The translations under genes were made by a program, and so were the position numbers. Positions 51,190 to 59,367 of a stretch of 64,000 nucleotides of DNA are shown here, one piece after another. Numbering within the stretch: the stretch's first letter is position 1; every line of letters begins with the position of its first letter. The stretch is from Microbispora triticiradicis (GTDB taxonomy: Bacteria; Actinomycetota; Actinomycetes; Streptosporangiales; Streptosporangiaceae). The notes beneath the pieces were generated by a model. It searched no databases. It saw only the letters and a program-made list of their open reading frames with translations, and was not told the origin of the DNA. The DNA is taken from the NCBI GenBank assembly GCA_003260025.2, contig QFZU02000063.1:62001-126000 (forward strand). The letters are read 5' to 3'.

Positions 51190-52221
51190 TCAGAGGCGGG
51201 AAGCGAGCCGTCGCAGGATCCGGGCGGCGGGTTCGGGAGTGGCGTGGTGGTGGCCGGTGCCGGCCCACAGGTTGATCCGCTCCGGATCCCGGGCGGCTGC
51301 CGCGGCCCGGCGCATGGGGCCGGTCAGGTGGTGCAGCGCGGGATAGCCGAAGGGCGCTAGATCGCCGTAGCGGTCGGTGAAGCGGTTGCGCAGGGCCCGT
51401 GCCGGCCTGCCGGTGAAGGCTCTGGTGACCACCGTTCCCCGGTCCGCCGCGCCCGCCAGCGCGTCCTTGTGGGGGAGCGACGTCCCGGACTCGTCGGCAA
51501 GCAGCAGAACGGTGCCGACCATGGCCGCCGCGGCGCCGGCCTGCAGCGCCCGGACCACGTCGGCGGGGGTGGCCAGCCCGCCCGCGCCGATGAGGGGCAG
51601 GGACACGCGGTCCGCCACCTCGCCCAGCAACCGGGGGAGCGGCACGTCGGCGGGGCTTCGCCGGGGTGTGAACGTGCCCGAGTGGCCGCCCGCGGCCGAG
51701 GCCTGAACGACCAGCATGTCGGCCCCGGCCTCCGCGGCCTGAAGCGCCTCCGCGGGTGAGGTGACGGTCTGGACGACGAGCGTCCCGGCGGCGCGCAGTG
51801 CCCTGACGACCGCCGGGTGCGGAACGGCGAAGGTGAAGCTGACCACCGGAACCGGTCGGGACAGCAACAGCTCGATCTTGTCGGACCAGTGGTCGTCGTC
51901 CTCGACGGCCTCCGCGGCGAGGAGGTCGAGGCCGTACGCCTGGCCTTCGGGGGCGATCGTGCGGGCGTAGCGCCGGAACTCCGCCGGATCCACCGGCAGC
52001 GGGTTGGGCGCGAAGAGGTTCACCCCGAACGGGACCTCACCGGCGCGTACCTGGTCGATCTGCTCGCCCAGCGCGCCGGCGTCCTTGTACCCGCCGGCCA
52101 GGAAGCCCAGGCCGCCCGCGCGCGCCGCCGCGACAACCAGGGCGGGCGTGCCCGGGCCGCCGGCCATCGGCGCGGCCAGGACGGGAGCGCTCACCCCGAG
52201 GGCGGTCAGTGCCTCGTTCAC
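51190..52221 (-). CDS. Nitronate monooxygenase (2-nitropropane dioxygenase family)
   Basis: A 343-aa FMN TIM barrel. Visible motifs are PVLAAPMAGGPGTPALVVAAARAGGLGFL, the catalytic His in ASAAGGHSGTF, and the FMN-phosphate loop GAGGLATPADVVRALQAGAAAAMVGT. It detoxifies alkyl nitronates such as propionate 3-nitronate. Its ATG overlaps the stop of a small upstream gene by 4 bp. Confidence 0.92.
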   Translation of the reverse strand: MNEALTALGVSAPVLAAPMAGGPGTPALVVAAARAGGLGFLAGGYKDAGALGEQIDQVRAGEVPFGVNLFAPNPLPVDPAEFRRYARTIAPEGQAYGLDLLAAEAVEDDDHWSDKIELLLSRPVPVVSFTFAVPHPAVVRALRAAGTLVVQTVTSPAEALQAAEAGADMLVVQASAAGGHSGTFTPRRSPADVPLPRLLGEVADRVSLPLIGAGGLATPADVVRALQAGAAAAMVGTVLLLADESGTSLPHKDALAGAADRGTVVTRAFTGRPARALRNRFTDRYGDLAPFGYPALHHLTGPMRRAAAAARDPERINLWAGTGHHHATPEPAARILRRLASRL

Positions 52222-52382
52222 AGGAGTCGGCGCCCTGCGCTCCGGCCGCTGGTGACGGAGAGGGCGGTCTCCAGGTGGAGCACGCCGGCCGCGATGACCC
52301 GTTCGGCGGTGGCACGGCCGGAGATGTCTCCCTGGACGGTCAAGCCGGTGATTACGGCGACCTCCTGGCCCCGGTTGCTCAT
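52218..52382 (-). CDS. 54-aa protein coupled to the nitronate monooxygenase
   Basis: ATG at 52382 has AGAAGGGG about 6 nt upstream, and its stop overlaps the next gene by 4 bp, both arguing for real translation. The sequence (VAVITGLTVQGDISGRATAERVIAAG, then VLHLETALS) weakly recalls the C-terminus of saccharopine-dehydrogenase-like reductases, so it may be a truncated remnant now used as a leader cistron. No firm family assignment. Confidence 0.5.
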   Translation of the reverse strand: MSNRGQEVAVITGLTVQGDISGRATAERVIAAGVLHLETALSVTSGRSAGRRLL

Positions 52383-52788
52383 GCTGGCCCCTTCTCTGGT
52401 CCCGCCTCCGCGCAGATCACCAAGGTACGGCTCTCTCCGCCCGGAACCGAGTCGAGCAGCCCGGGTGGTTCCACTCGGAGTGACCTCGGGTGGAAAGTCC
52501 GTACCCTCCGCAGCCGTAGTCACCCAGCAATGAGGTCTTTATCCAGGTCATGCATAGCTTTCATCGGTTCACTGACAAAGCTTACTTATGGTGAGGCTAT
52601 CTTTCGCTGGGGCTGGAGGTTAATGTCTGCATCCAAGACCCGGACACCTGCGACATATAGCCCAGTCTCCCCCCAGTTCACGCCGTCCCCCCATGTCTCA
52701 CAGCGAGGTGAACTTTGTCTGTGCTGCCCTCGTCTCGTCGGAGCGCTCAACGAGGCCTGATCACAGTGACCGGATCAAGGAGGACCAA
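52383..52788. other. AT-rich intergenic/promoter region before the GH43 gene
   Basis: About 400 bp, clearly AT-richer at 52530-52640 than its surroundings, with a possible -35 CTGACA at ~52569. An AGTTCAC/GTGAACT inverted repeat (52675-52681, 52708-52714) lies nearer the gene. No coding potential is convincing. It likely holds divergent promoters and carbohydrate-regulator sites. Confidence 0.4.
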
Positions 52789-55737
52789 TTGAGAGTGCGA
52801 CAGCAAAGGTCACGTCACAGGCTGAGTCGCAAGGGCAGAGGTGTCGCGGGCCTGGTACTGGGTGCGCTTCTCTCGGTCTCGTTCGCGGCGACGCCCTCGC
52901 ACGCCGCCGAGGAGGAGCTCAACGAGGGTCTGGTGCACCACTTCGCCCTCAACGAGACCAGTGGAACGACGCTGGTCAACTCGGGTAGCGCGGGCTCGGC
53001 GGCGAACGCCACGCTCGTGAATCCGGGAAAGGCGACGTTGACCGGCGATGGGGTCAGGTTCAACCCCGACTCCTACGAGAGCGCCCTCGACGGTGCGTAT
53101 GTGAAGCTGCCGAACAACCTCACCGCCGGCATGTCGAACCTCACCGTCGACTATGACGTGTGGATCGACCCGGCGAACGTCGGCGAGCACCAGATGTGGG
53201 GCTTCGGCGCGAAGTCCGGCTCGTGCGACGTCGACACCGGCGCCCAGGGCTCCATCTTCGCGTCGAACACCCAGCGGTTCCGCGTCGCGGTGGGTTCGGC
53301 GAACCTCCAGCAGAACCGCGTCCGGATGACCGAGGGAGCCTGGACACACGTCACCTACACCCAGTCGCTGAACGCGAACGGCACGAGCTGGACCGGCAGG
53401 CTCTACCTCGACGGTGTGCTGCACGCGACGTCCACGAACCTGACCACGCCGCCGTCGGTGAACGCCGCGGGGACCAACTGCAACTTCCTCGCTCGCTCGC
53501 AGACGTCGAGCCACTACTCGTTCCGCGGAACGCTCCGGGACTTCCGGGTCTACGATCGGGCAGTGAGCGTCGACGAGACACTCGCCCTGGCGAAAAGGAC
53601 CGTCTCCACCGGCGTTCACGCCGACGCCGAAGCCATCGACCTCGGCCTGACCAGTGCGATCGTACGCGACATCGTTCTGCCCAAGGTGGGCTCCGTGGCG
53701 GGCTCGACCATCACGTGGACGAGTTCGGACCCGTCGGTCGTCCAGGTCTACACCCCGCCGGCCCTCCCCAGCGCACGCAAGGTCGCGGTCACCGGCAGGA
53801 TCACCCGGCCCGCGAAGGGGCAGCCCGACGCGACGGCCACGCTCACGGCGACTGTCCGCAAGGGCGCCCAGGAGGTCACCACACGGGAGATCCCCGTTGT
53901 GGTGAAGGCCGAGTTCGACGACGCGCAGGCGGTCGGCCGTGACACGTTCGACCTGACCCTGCACGACACCGACGACGTACGCGGAAACCTCGACCTCCCC
54001 GCCACCGGTGAGTTCGGATCCACGATCACCTGGAAGTCGACCACCGACCTCGTCACCCCGAAGGGTGAGGTGACCCGCCCGGCCTTCGGCCGTGCGGACG
54101 CCGACGCCGTACTGACGGCGACCATCACCAAGGGGTCGGCCTCGCAGACGAAGTCGTTCCCGGTGACCATCACCGCCATGCCCCGTTCCGAGGAGCGCGA
54201 GCGGTACTTCCTGGGGTACTTCAAGGGTGAGGGGATCGCCGACGGCGAGCAGATCATGTTCGCGACGTCCAACGGGAACACCGCTCTGGACTGGACCGGG
54301 CTGACCGGAGGCCGGCCGTCGCTCATCTCCCAGCTGGGCGACCAGGGCCTTCGTGACCCGCACATCGTCCGCTCACCCGACGGCGACACGTTCTACATGA
54401 TCGCCACCGACCTCAACTGGTACGACCAGGGCGGTTACGCCATCAACGACACCCAGTACATCGAGGTGTTCGAGTCGCACGACCTCGTGCACTGGACTCC
54501 TCAGCGGCACGTGAAAGTCGCGCCCGACAACGCGGGCAACGCCTTCGCACCCGAGTCGCTGTGGGTCGAGGAGATCGGCGCCTACGCCGTGTTCTGGGCA
54601 CAGTCGCTGTGGAACGACCCCGTGAACCGCACCGGTCAGGGGAACGCGCAGATGTGGTACACCACGACGCGCGACTTCCAGACGTTCTCGGCTCCCAAGG
54701 TCTGGCAGAACCCGGCCCCTCTGTCGCGGATCGACACGACCGCGATCCGGGTCGGTGACTACTACTACCGCGTGACCAAGAACGAGGCCGGCAACCAGGG
54801 CTCGGACATCTTCTCGGAGAAGCACACCGACTTCCTGGACAGCAACATCAACAACTGGAAGTCGCTCGCTCCGGCTCTGGGGCGCACGACGTGGGTCGCC
54901 GACCAGGGGTACGAGGGGCCGATCATCTTCAAGGCCAACCCTGGTGACACCTCCTGCCCCGGCCAGTTCTACCTCTGGGGTGACCGGTACACGAACGGTG
55001 GTGGCTACCAGGCCGCGTGCCACGAGAACATCGAGGCTCCGACCTGGAACTCCAAGGCGATCACGATGACCAACGCGGGCGTCGTCCGTCCGCGTCACGG
55101 CACCGTGATCCCGATCACCCTCCGCGAGTGGAACGACATCCGCAAGATCCCGAACAGCGACGTCGCGACCACCACGGAGGTGGCTGTCAAGCCGTACGCG
55201 AGCGGGGCCCAGACGACCACGGCCACCGCCACGGTGAAGGCGGCCGACGGGTTCGAGACCGGCGGTCAGGTGCGGTTCAGCATCGGCTCGTGGTCGAAGC
55301 TCGCCTACCTGGAGGACGGCGCGGCCACGGTCACGCTGCCGGAGGGTCTGCCCGCGGGTACCCGGACGGTCAAGGCCGAGTACCTCGGCATCGACTACCT
55401 GAAGGCGTCGGAGGGCACGGCGTCGTTCACGGTGCCGGTCGCTCCGGAGCTCGCGCTGACCGTGACCGCCACCGCCCGCTGCGTGGGCACCACGGCGTAC
55501 GTGGCCGTGACCGCGGTCAACGACGCCGCCGTGCCGGCGAACGTGACGCTGACCACCCCCTACGGTTCGAAGGCAGTGGCCGACGTCGCCCAAGGCAAGC
55601 AGGCCTACCAGTCCTTCAGCGCCAGGGCCGGGCAGATCGCCACGGGCAGTGCGACCGTGACGGCGACCGCGACGATCGATGGCCGGCAGGTCACCTCGAC
55701 CTACAACCCCTCCTACACCGCCATCAACTGCGCCTAA
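52789..55737 (+). CDS. Secreted LamG-Ig-GH43 glycoside hydrolase
   Basis: TTG at 52789 is chosen because AAGGAGG ends 5 nt upstream and the next residues form a signal peptide (ending SHA-AEE). An N-terminal LamG-like lectin domain (nt ~52920-53580) is followed by two atrophied bacterial Ig-like domains (nt ~53600-54170). A GH43-type five-bladed propeller comes next (catalytic Asp in GLRDPHIVRSPDG; AFAPESLWVEEIGAYAVFWA; acid region YEGPIIFKA), then Ig-like C-terminal domains. Members cleave arabinan or arabinoxylan. With the GH10 and GH62 genes it makes a hemicellulose-degrading set, though it lies 5 kb away. Confidence 0.9.
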   Translation: MRVRQQRSRHRLSRKGRGVAGLVLGALLSVSFAATPSHAAEEELNEGLVHHFALNETSGTTLVNSGSAGSAANATLVNPGKATLTGDGVRFNPDSYESALDGAYVKLPNNLTAGMSNLTVDYDVWIDPANVGEHQMWGFGAKSGSCDVDTGAQGSIFASNTQRFRVAVGSANLQQNRVRMTEGAWTHVTYTQSLNANGTSWTGRLYLDGVLHATSTNLTTPPSVNAAGTNCNFLARSQTSSHYSFRGTLRDFRVYDRAVSVDETLALAKRTVSTGVHADAEAIDLGLTSAIVRDIVLPKVGSVAGSTITWTSSDPSVVQVYTPPALPSARKVAVTGRITRPAKGQPDATATLTATVRKGAQEVTTREIPVVVKAEFDDAQAVGRDTFDLTLHDTDDVRGNLDLPATGEFGSTITWKSTTDLVTPKGEVTRPAFGRADADAVLTATITKGSASQTKSFPVTITAMPRSEERERYFLGYFKGEGIADGEQIMFATSNGNTALDWTGLTGGRPSLISQLGDQGLRDPHIVRSPDGDTFYMIATDLNWYDQGGYAINDTQYIEVFESHDLVHWTPQRHVKVAPDNAGNAFAPESLWVEEIGAYAVFWAQSLWNDPVNRTGQGNAQMWYTTTRDFQTFSAPKVWQNPAPLSRIDTTAIRVGDYYYRVTKNEAGNQGSDIFSEKHTDFLDSNINNWKSLAPALGRTTWVADQGYEGPIIFKANPGDTSCPGQFYLWGDRYTNGGGYQAACHENIEAPTWNSKAITMTNAGVVRPRHGTVIPITLREWNDIRKIPNSDVATTTEVAVKPYASGAQTTTATATVKAADGFETGGQVRFSIGSWSKLAYLEDGAATVTLPEGLPAGTRTVKAEYLGIDYLKASEGTASFTVPVAPELALTVTATARCVGTTAYVAVTAVNDAAVPANVTLTTPYGSKAVADVAQGKQAYQSFSARAGQIATGSATVTATATIDGRQVTSTYNPSYTAINCA
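54439..54486 (+). repeat. 48-bp direct repeat, copy 1 (inside GH43)
   Basis: This segment encodes AINDTQYIEVFESHDL of the GH43 domain. An exact 48-bp copy exists at 55862-55909, downstream of the gene. Confidence 0.9.
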
Positions 55738-55785
55738 CCCGACCGGCCACGGCGCATTCCCGCTACTGAACCGGGGCCGGTCGGG
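55738..55785 (+). terminator. Hairpin after GH43
   Basis: Perfect 11-bp arms CCCGACCGGCC (55738-55748) and GGCCGGTCGGG (55775-55785) flank a 26-nt loop just after the stop codon. It is a plausible transcription terminator without a U-tract. Confidence 0.55.
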
Positions 55786-55861
55786 TACCGGTCGGCCCCG
55801 TCCCCATAGATCTATGTCGCATGAAGACCCGGTGACCGGAACAATCCACACCGATCACCGG

Positions 55862-55909
55862 GCCATCAACGACACCCAGTACATCGAGGTGTTCGAGTCG
55901 CACGACCTC
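55862..55909 (+). repeat. 48-bp direct repeat, copy 2 (outside the gene)
   Basis: This exact duplicate of 54439-54486 sits in a short open frame starting near ATG 55815, still in the GH43 reading frame, followed by unrelated sequence. It reads as a recent fragment duplication or the remnant of a deleted GH43 paralogue. It is probably not a functional gene. Confidence 0.9.
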
Positions 55910-55993
55910 ACACTGCGGACCGCCGATCTGCAGCGCGGGAACTACCCGGTCCACCGCCGACTACCAGAGGTTAACGGTGCGGTAGGAGCCAGA

Positions 55994-56029
55994 TGGCGGG
56001 CCGGCGAGCTCAACCTCGTCGGCCCGCCA
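55994..56029. terminator. 15-bp-stem hairpin near the island boundary
   Basis: Arms TGGCGGGCCGGCGAG and CTCGTCGGCCCGCCA pair with a single mismatch around a 6-nt loop. It is a strong bidirectional terminator in a gene-free stretch, perhaps ending the vanished paralogue. Confidence 0.7.
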
Positions 56030-56085
56030 GAAGGACACGATGCCACTCTGCTCCGCGTGGAGAGGCAGTCACTCAGCAACGCAGA

Positions 56086-56114
56086 AGGCCGGTTCCGATC
56101 ATCGGAACCGGCCT
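56086..56114 (-). terminator. Terminator of the tRNA-Pro gene
   Basis: A perfect 14-bp inverted repeat (AGGCCGGTTCCGAT / ATCGGAACCGGCCT, 1-nt centre) lies just beyond the tRNA 3' end on the minus strand, followed by TTCTGCGTT. Actinomycete tRNA genes commonly carry such hairpins. It marks the original chromosomal flank of the tRNA locus. Confidence 0.7.
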
Positions 56115-56130
56115 CTCAGCTGGTACTGCA

Positions 56131-56177
56131 TGGTCGGGGTGGCGGGATTTGAACCCACGGCCTCTTCGTCCCGAACG
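56131..56177 (-). tRNA. 3' half of tRNA-Pro(CGG), attachment-site copy (partial)
   Basis: On the minus strand the sequence runs from the anticodon loop TTCGGGA (anticodon CGG) through the 3' anticodon stem, T-arm (GTGGGTTCAAATCCCGC) and acceptor 3' strand CACCCCGA to an encoded CCA. The 5' half is absent: sequence to the right no longer matches a tRNA. Immediately to the right is a tyrosine integrase. This is the signature of an att site (attL or attR) left by integration into tRNA-Pro. The intact tRNA should lie at the other end of the island, beyond the window. Confidence 0.85.
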
Positions 56178-56299
56178 GGGACGACACGTTCATTCGGGCC
56201 CCTGGTCAGATCGCTTCTGGCGCGTAAAATCCCAGGTAGAAGCCACTTTTGCAGTACCCAGTGGTGACCACGAGTGCCCACGGATGACGGAGGGTCTCA

Positions 56300-56321
56300 C
56301 GGTCAAACGACGGTCAAACGA
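56300..56321. repeat. 11-bp tandem direct repeat upstream of the integrase
   Basis: CGGTCAAACGA occurs twice head to tail (56300-56310, 56311-56321), immediately before the integrase ribosome site. It may be an arm-type integrase/excisionase site or an autoregulatory operator. Confidence 0.7.
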
Positions 56322-56341
56322 TCAAGGAGGTGATCGACAGG

Positions 56342-57682
56342 TTGGGATACTCCCGGAAGCGGGTCGGCAGGGACGGTAAGCCCCGGTACACGGCCTATTA
56401 CATGGATCTCAAGGGGATGGAGAAGTCCGCCGGTACGTTCTCCAGTAAGAAAGAGGCCGACAGGGCGTGGCAGGACGCCGAGAGCCTGGTCGCGCAGGGG
56501 CGAGTGGGCGACCCACGGCGGGGCCGGCAGATCTTCGAGCGCTACGTGCTGGATACCTGGTTGCCGAACCACGAGATCGAGGCCACCACACGGCAGAGCT
56601 ACACCTACACGATCCACCGGCATCTGATTCCCGAATTTGGCGCGATGCGGATGATCGACATCCTTCCTGAGCACGTCCGTGCCTGGGTCGCGAGCATGAA
56701 GAAGAACGGCGTCAGCCCGGCGACCATCAAGTACGCCAAGGTCCTGCTGAGCGCAATTTTCACGACGGCCCTCAACGACCAGGTGACGTATCTGCATCCC
56801 TGCCGCGGGGTGAAGACGCCCACCGTTCCGAGGAAGCCGCGCACGATCATCACGCCGGAGCAGTTCGACGTGCTCTATCGGGCGCTTCCCGACGCCGACT
56901 CCCAGCTTCTTGTGGAGACGGCCATCGAGACCGGCCTGAGGTGGGGAGAATTGACCGAGCTGCGGGTCAAGGATCTGGCGCCAAGGTCGAGAATCCTGAC
57001 CGTTTCCCGTGCGGTCGTCGAGGTGAACCCCAAGTTCCACCCTGACGGTGAGCGGTTCATCGTGAAGGACTATCCGAAGGACGGGGAGTTCCGGCGCTTC
57101 AAGCTCACGGCGCAGATCGCAGCGAAGATCGAGGCGCACATCGAGGCGGAGAAGCTCGGGTCGAACGACCTCTTCTTTGTCTGGCGGCACGAACCCAAGG
57201 GCAAGCCGAAGCTCCGGCTCGCTCCCGATCCTGTCGAACTGGGCCTCACCGAGCCGAACGAGAAGGGACGTAGCTACCGGCACGGCACGCTCAGTGCCTA
57301 CACCGCGGGCAAGTGCCGTTGCGAGCACTGTCGTACCGCGTTCGCCATATACCGCGCCGGTCGACGGTCCTCAGGTAAGGACAGCCCCCGCGAGCCGCGG
57401 CAGCGGGAGACCGACGGCCACATTCCAGCTGACTGGTTCCGGCGCCAGGTCTGGAAGCCCGCACTCAAGGAAGCCGACTTGGGGATCCACGTGCGCATTC
57501 ACGACATGCGGCATGCCCACGCTTCGTGGTTGCTGGCCGGCGGCGCCGACCTTCAAGTGGTCAAGGAACGGCTCGGCCACGCCTCGATCGCCACCACCGA
57601 GAAGTACCTGCACACCCTCGATGACGCCGACGAGACAGCTCTGGACGCCTTCTCGAGAATCCGGAATCGATCCGCGAGGTGA
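56342..57682 (+). CDS. Tyrosine integrase of the island
   Basis: The N-terminal arm-binding and core-binding domains (to ~nt 56830) precede a tyrosine recombinase domain with catalytic Arg (TGLRWGELTELR), HxxR box (HDMRHAHASWLL) and GHASIATTEKYLH with the nucleophilic Tyr. Between them an insertion carries HGTLSAYTAGKCRCEHC (nt ~57280-57335), a HGT-CRC-C motif. AAGGAGGTGATC (56324-56335) is an excellent ribosome site, so TTG at 56342 is the likely start; GTG 56330 overlaps it. It would act at the adjacent tRNA-Pro site. Confidence 0.93.
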   Translation: MGYSRKRVGRDGKPRYTAYYMDLKGMEKSAGTFSSKKEADRAWQDAESLVAQGRVGDPRRGRQIFERYVLDTWLPNHEIEATTRQSYTYTIHRHLIPEFGAMRMIDILPEHVRAWVASMKKNGVSPATIKYAKVLLSAIFTTALNDQVTYLHPCRGVKTPTVPRKPRTIITPEQFDVLYRALPDADSQLLVETAIETGLRWGELTELRVKDLAPRSRILTVSRAVVEVNPKFHPDGERFIVKDYPKDGEFRRFKLTAQIAAKIEAHIEAEKLGSNDLFFVWRHEPKGKPKLRLAPDPVELGLTEPNEKGRSYRHGTLSAYTAGKCRCEHCRTAFAIYRAGRRSSGKDSPREPRQRETDGHIPADWFRRQVWKPALKEADLGIHVRIHDMRHAHASWLLAGGADLQVVKERLGHASIATTEKYLHTLDDADETALDAFSRIRNRSAR

Positions 57683-57990
57683 GCACGACTGCTTGAGTAC
57701 ACGCGCTTGACCTACCCCATCTCAATCCGTTGGAAGGACAGCCCAATCAGAGGGGGAACAGCAGACGGGATGCGGACGAAAGAAGTGCCCTCGCCCAGTC
57801 ACCCGGCACGCGACCAGCGTGGCGCCGTGTTCTTCGTCGGTCCGCTTTCCCTGCGAGTCAGTGCTGGGCTGCGCGGAGTCCCCGTTTCGGTGACCACGGG
57901 GAGTTCATGCCGGTGGGCGATCTGGAACCAAGTCGCGATGCGCGGATCGCTGCCCGTGGCCTTCCCTTGGACGAGGAGGGTTGAGTAGCG
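57683..57990. other. Short region after the integrase, no firm gene
   Basis: About 300 bp with two overlapping open frames. One ends at 57984 inside the ribosome site of the next gene and could start at ATG 57907 to encode ~25 residues (MPVGDLEPSRDARIAARG). Codon use is not compelling. It is possibly a degraded excisionase-position gene. Confidence 0.35.
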
Positions 57991-58668
57991 ATGGCCGGGG
58001 ACCTAGCTGCTGTACGCCGAATTCAGCGGACGACGATCGCCGGTGTGTTCCTGCTGGCGATGATCGCTGCGGTCGTCTCCTTCAGGCATATGCACGAGCT
58101 CTGCCTGCGTCATGGTGAGGACCACCTAGCGGCGGTGCTCATTCCGGTCGCCGTTGACGGCCTGATCGTCGTCGCCTCGATGTCCATCCTTCTGGCCAAC
58201 CGAAACGGTTCCCGCGGCGGATTCCTGGCGTGGACCCTGCTCGTAGTCGGCAGCCTCGCCAGCCTCGGGGCGAACGTCGCCGTCGCCGAGCCCAGCCTGA
58301 TCGGCCGTATCATCGCCGCCTGGCCGTCATTGGCCCTGATCGGCAGCTACGAGCTCCTCATGTCTCAGATTCGCCGCTGTGCGGGACGAGAGTCCCAGGA
58401 GCAAGCCTTGTCGATCTTCAGCCCTGGTGCCGCTGACTCTTCGGAGCAGCAAGATACCCAGGAAGAAGCGGAACTGCCCGCTGGGCGCAACTGGCACGGG
58501 CGGCTGCTGCAGCGGGAAGCGTGGCGCTGGGCGCAGCAGAACCGGCAGGCAGACGGAGCTTTGCCCAGCGGTGTTGCTATCGCTCGTGCATTTGACCGCA
58601 GCCCGCGCTGGGGCCGTCTCGTCAAGAGTGCTGGAAGCGCAGGAGAGTTGAGTTGCCGGGAGGGATGA
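57991..58668 (+). CDS. DUF2637 membrane protein of an integrative element
   Basis: A 225-aa protein whose first ~120 residues form four helices in the DUF2637 pattern (FLLAMIAAVVSFRHMHELCLRHGEDHLAAVLIPVAVDGLIVVASMSILL). A hydrophilic, helical C-terminal region follows (NWHGRLLQREAWRWAQQNR, then SGVAIARAFDRSPRWGRLVK). DUF2637 proteins are hallmarks of actinomycete conjugative elements, plasmids and phages. GAGGAGG lies upstream of the ATG. Function is unknown. Confidence 0.85.
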   Translation: MAGDLAAVRRIQRTTIAGVFLLAMIAAVVSFRHMHELCLRHGEDHLAAVLIPVAVDGLIVVASMSILLANRNGSRGGFLAWTLLVVGSLASLGANVAVAEPSLIGRIIAAWPSLALIGSYELLMSQIRRCAGRESQEQALSIFSPGAADSSEQQDTQEEAELPAGRNWHGRLLQREAWRWAQQNRQADGALPSGVAIARAFDRSPRWGRLVKSAGSAGELSCREG

Positions 58669-58752
58669 AAAGGGAGGGATGGGGGCCCCGCGCGGCGGGG
58701 ACTGCAGCCCGCGTCGCGCTGGCGGGCAGGCCGAATGCTCTTTGAAGCGGAA

Positions 58753-58775
58753 GGGACCGCCTGTTGGTCGGTCCC
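58753..58775. terminator. Hairpin between convergent DUF2637 and VUT genes
   Basis: Arms GGGACCG (58753-58759) and CGGTCCC (58769-58775) with a 9-nt loop, in the ~180-bp convergent space. Confidence 0.55.
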
Positions 58776-58851
58776 CTCCTTCCCGTCGACGCTCATGGGT
58801 CCGTGCCGAGCAACGATCAGCGGCCAAGCGTCTACATCGAACGAAGGTCGT

Positions 58852-59367
58852 TCAGACGGCAGCCCTCCTCCTTCGGCGGAGAAGGAACAAGACTGCGACT
58901 GCCGCGAGGGTCATCCAGACCTTGCCGAGGATCTGTCCCGGCAGGTACTCGAGGGAGCCGAAGGCCATCTTCAGGAACAGGATGCTATCGACGAAGAGAC
59001 CAACCGCATTCGAAGCGAGCATGGCGGTGAGCAAGCCCCGCCGACGAAGCGGTTCGTAGACGGCGAAGTCCGCCAACTCCGCGACGGCGAAGGCTGCGGC
59101 TGAGGCCACTGCGAGGCCTGGATCGGCCAGCAAGTACGAGAGGACAATGCCGACGGCTATTGCTGCTAAGACGGCGAGGCGGCCAGCAGCTTCTCGGCTG
59201 AGGTCGCGAAGCACGAGCGCCAACCCCACCATGTACACGCCAGCAGGTGCGGCGTAACCGAAGCCCACGGGGACGGCCCCAAAGTGGGCCACTGCCAGGT
59301 TGGCGGCCGGAATCGTCGCGATATACGCGAGGAGCGTGGCGCTGCCAGCGGGACCGGAAACCTTCAC
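58852..59367 (-). CDS. VUT-family membrane protein (YhhQ/DUF165, 7-deazaguanine precursor transporter)
   Basis: A 171-aa protein with five or six helices. The pattern ANLAVAHFGAVPVGFGYAAPAGVYMVGLALVLRD is that of the VUT/YhhQ family, together with FAVAELADFAVYEPLRRRGLLTAMLASNAVGLFVDSILFL. YhhQ imports preQ0, preQ1 or related queuosine precursors. Its place beside que genes in a Dpd island suggests import of preQ0 or a breakdown product for DNA modification. GTG at 59367, on the strand opposite the que operon. Confidence 0.85.
   Translation of the reverse strand: MKVSGPAGSATLLAYIATIPAANLAVAHFGAVPVGFGYAAPAGVYMVGLALVLRDLSREAAGRLAVLAAIAVGIVLSYLLADPGLAVASAAAFAVAELADFAVYEPLRRRGLLTAMLASNAVGLFVDSILFLKMAFGSLEYLPGQILGKVWMTLAAVAVLFLLRRRRRAAV

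Noticed and set aside
56131-56210. A complete tRNA-Pro gene at the island edge
   Set aside because: Only the 3' half matches; no D-arm or 5' acceptor strand can be found to the right.
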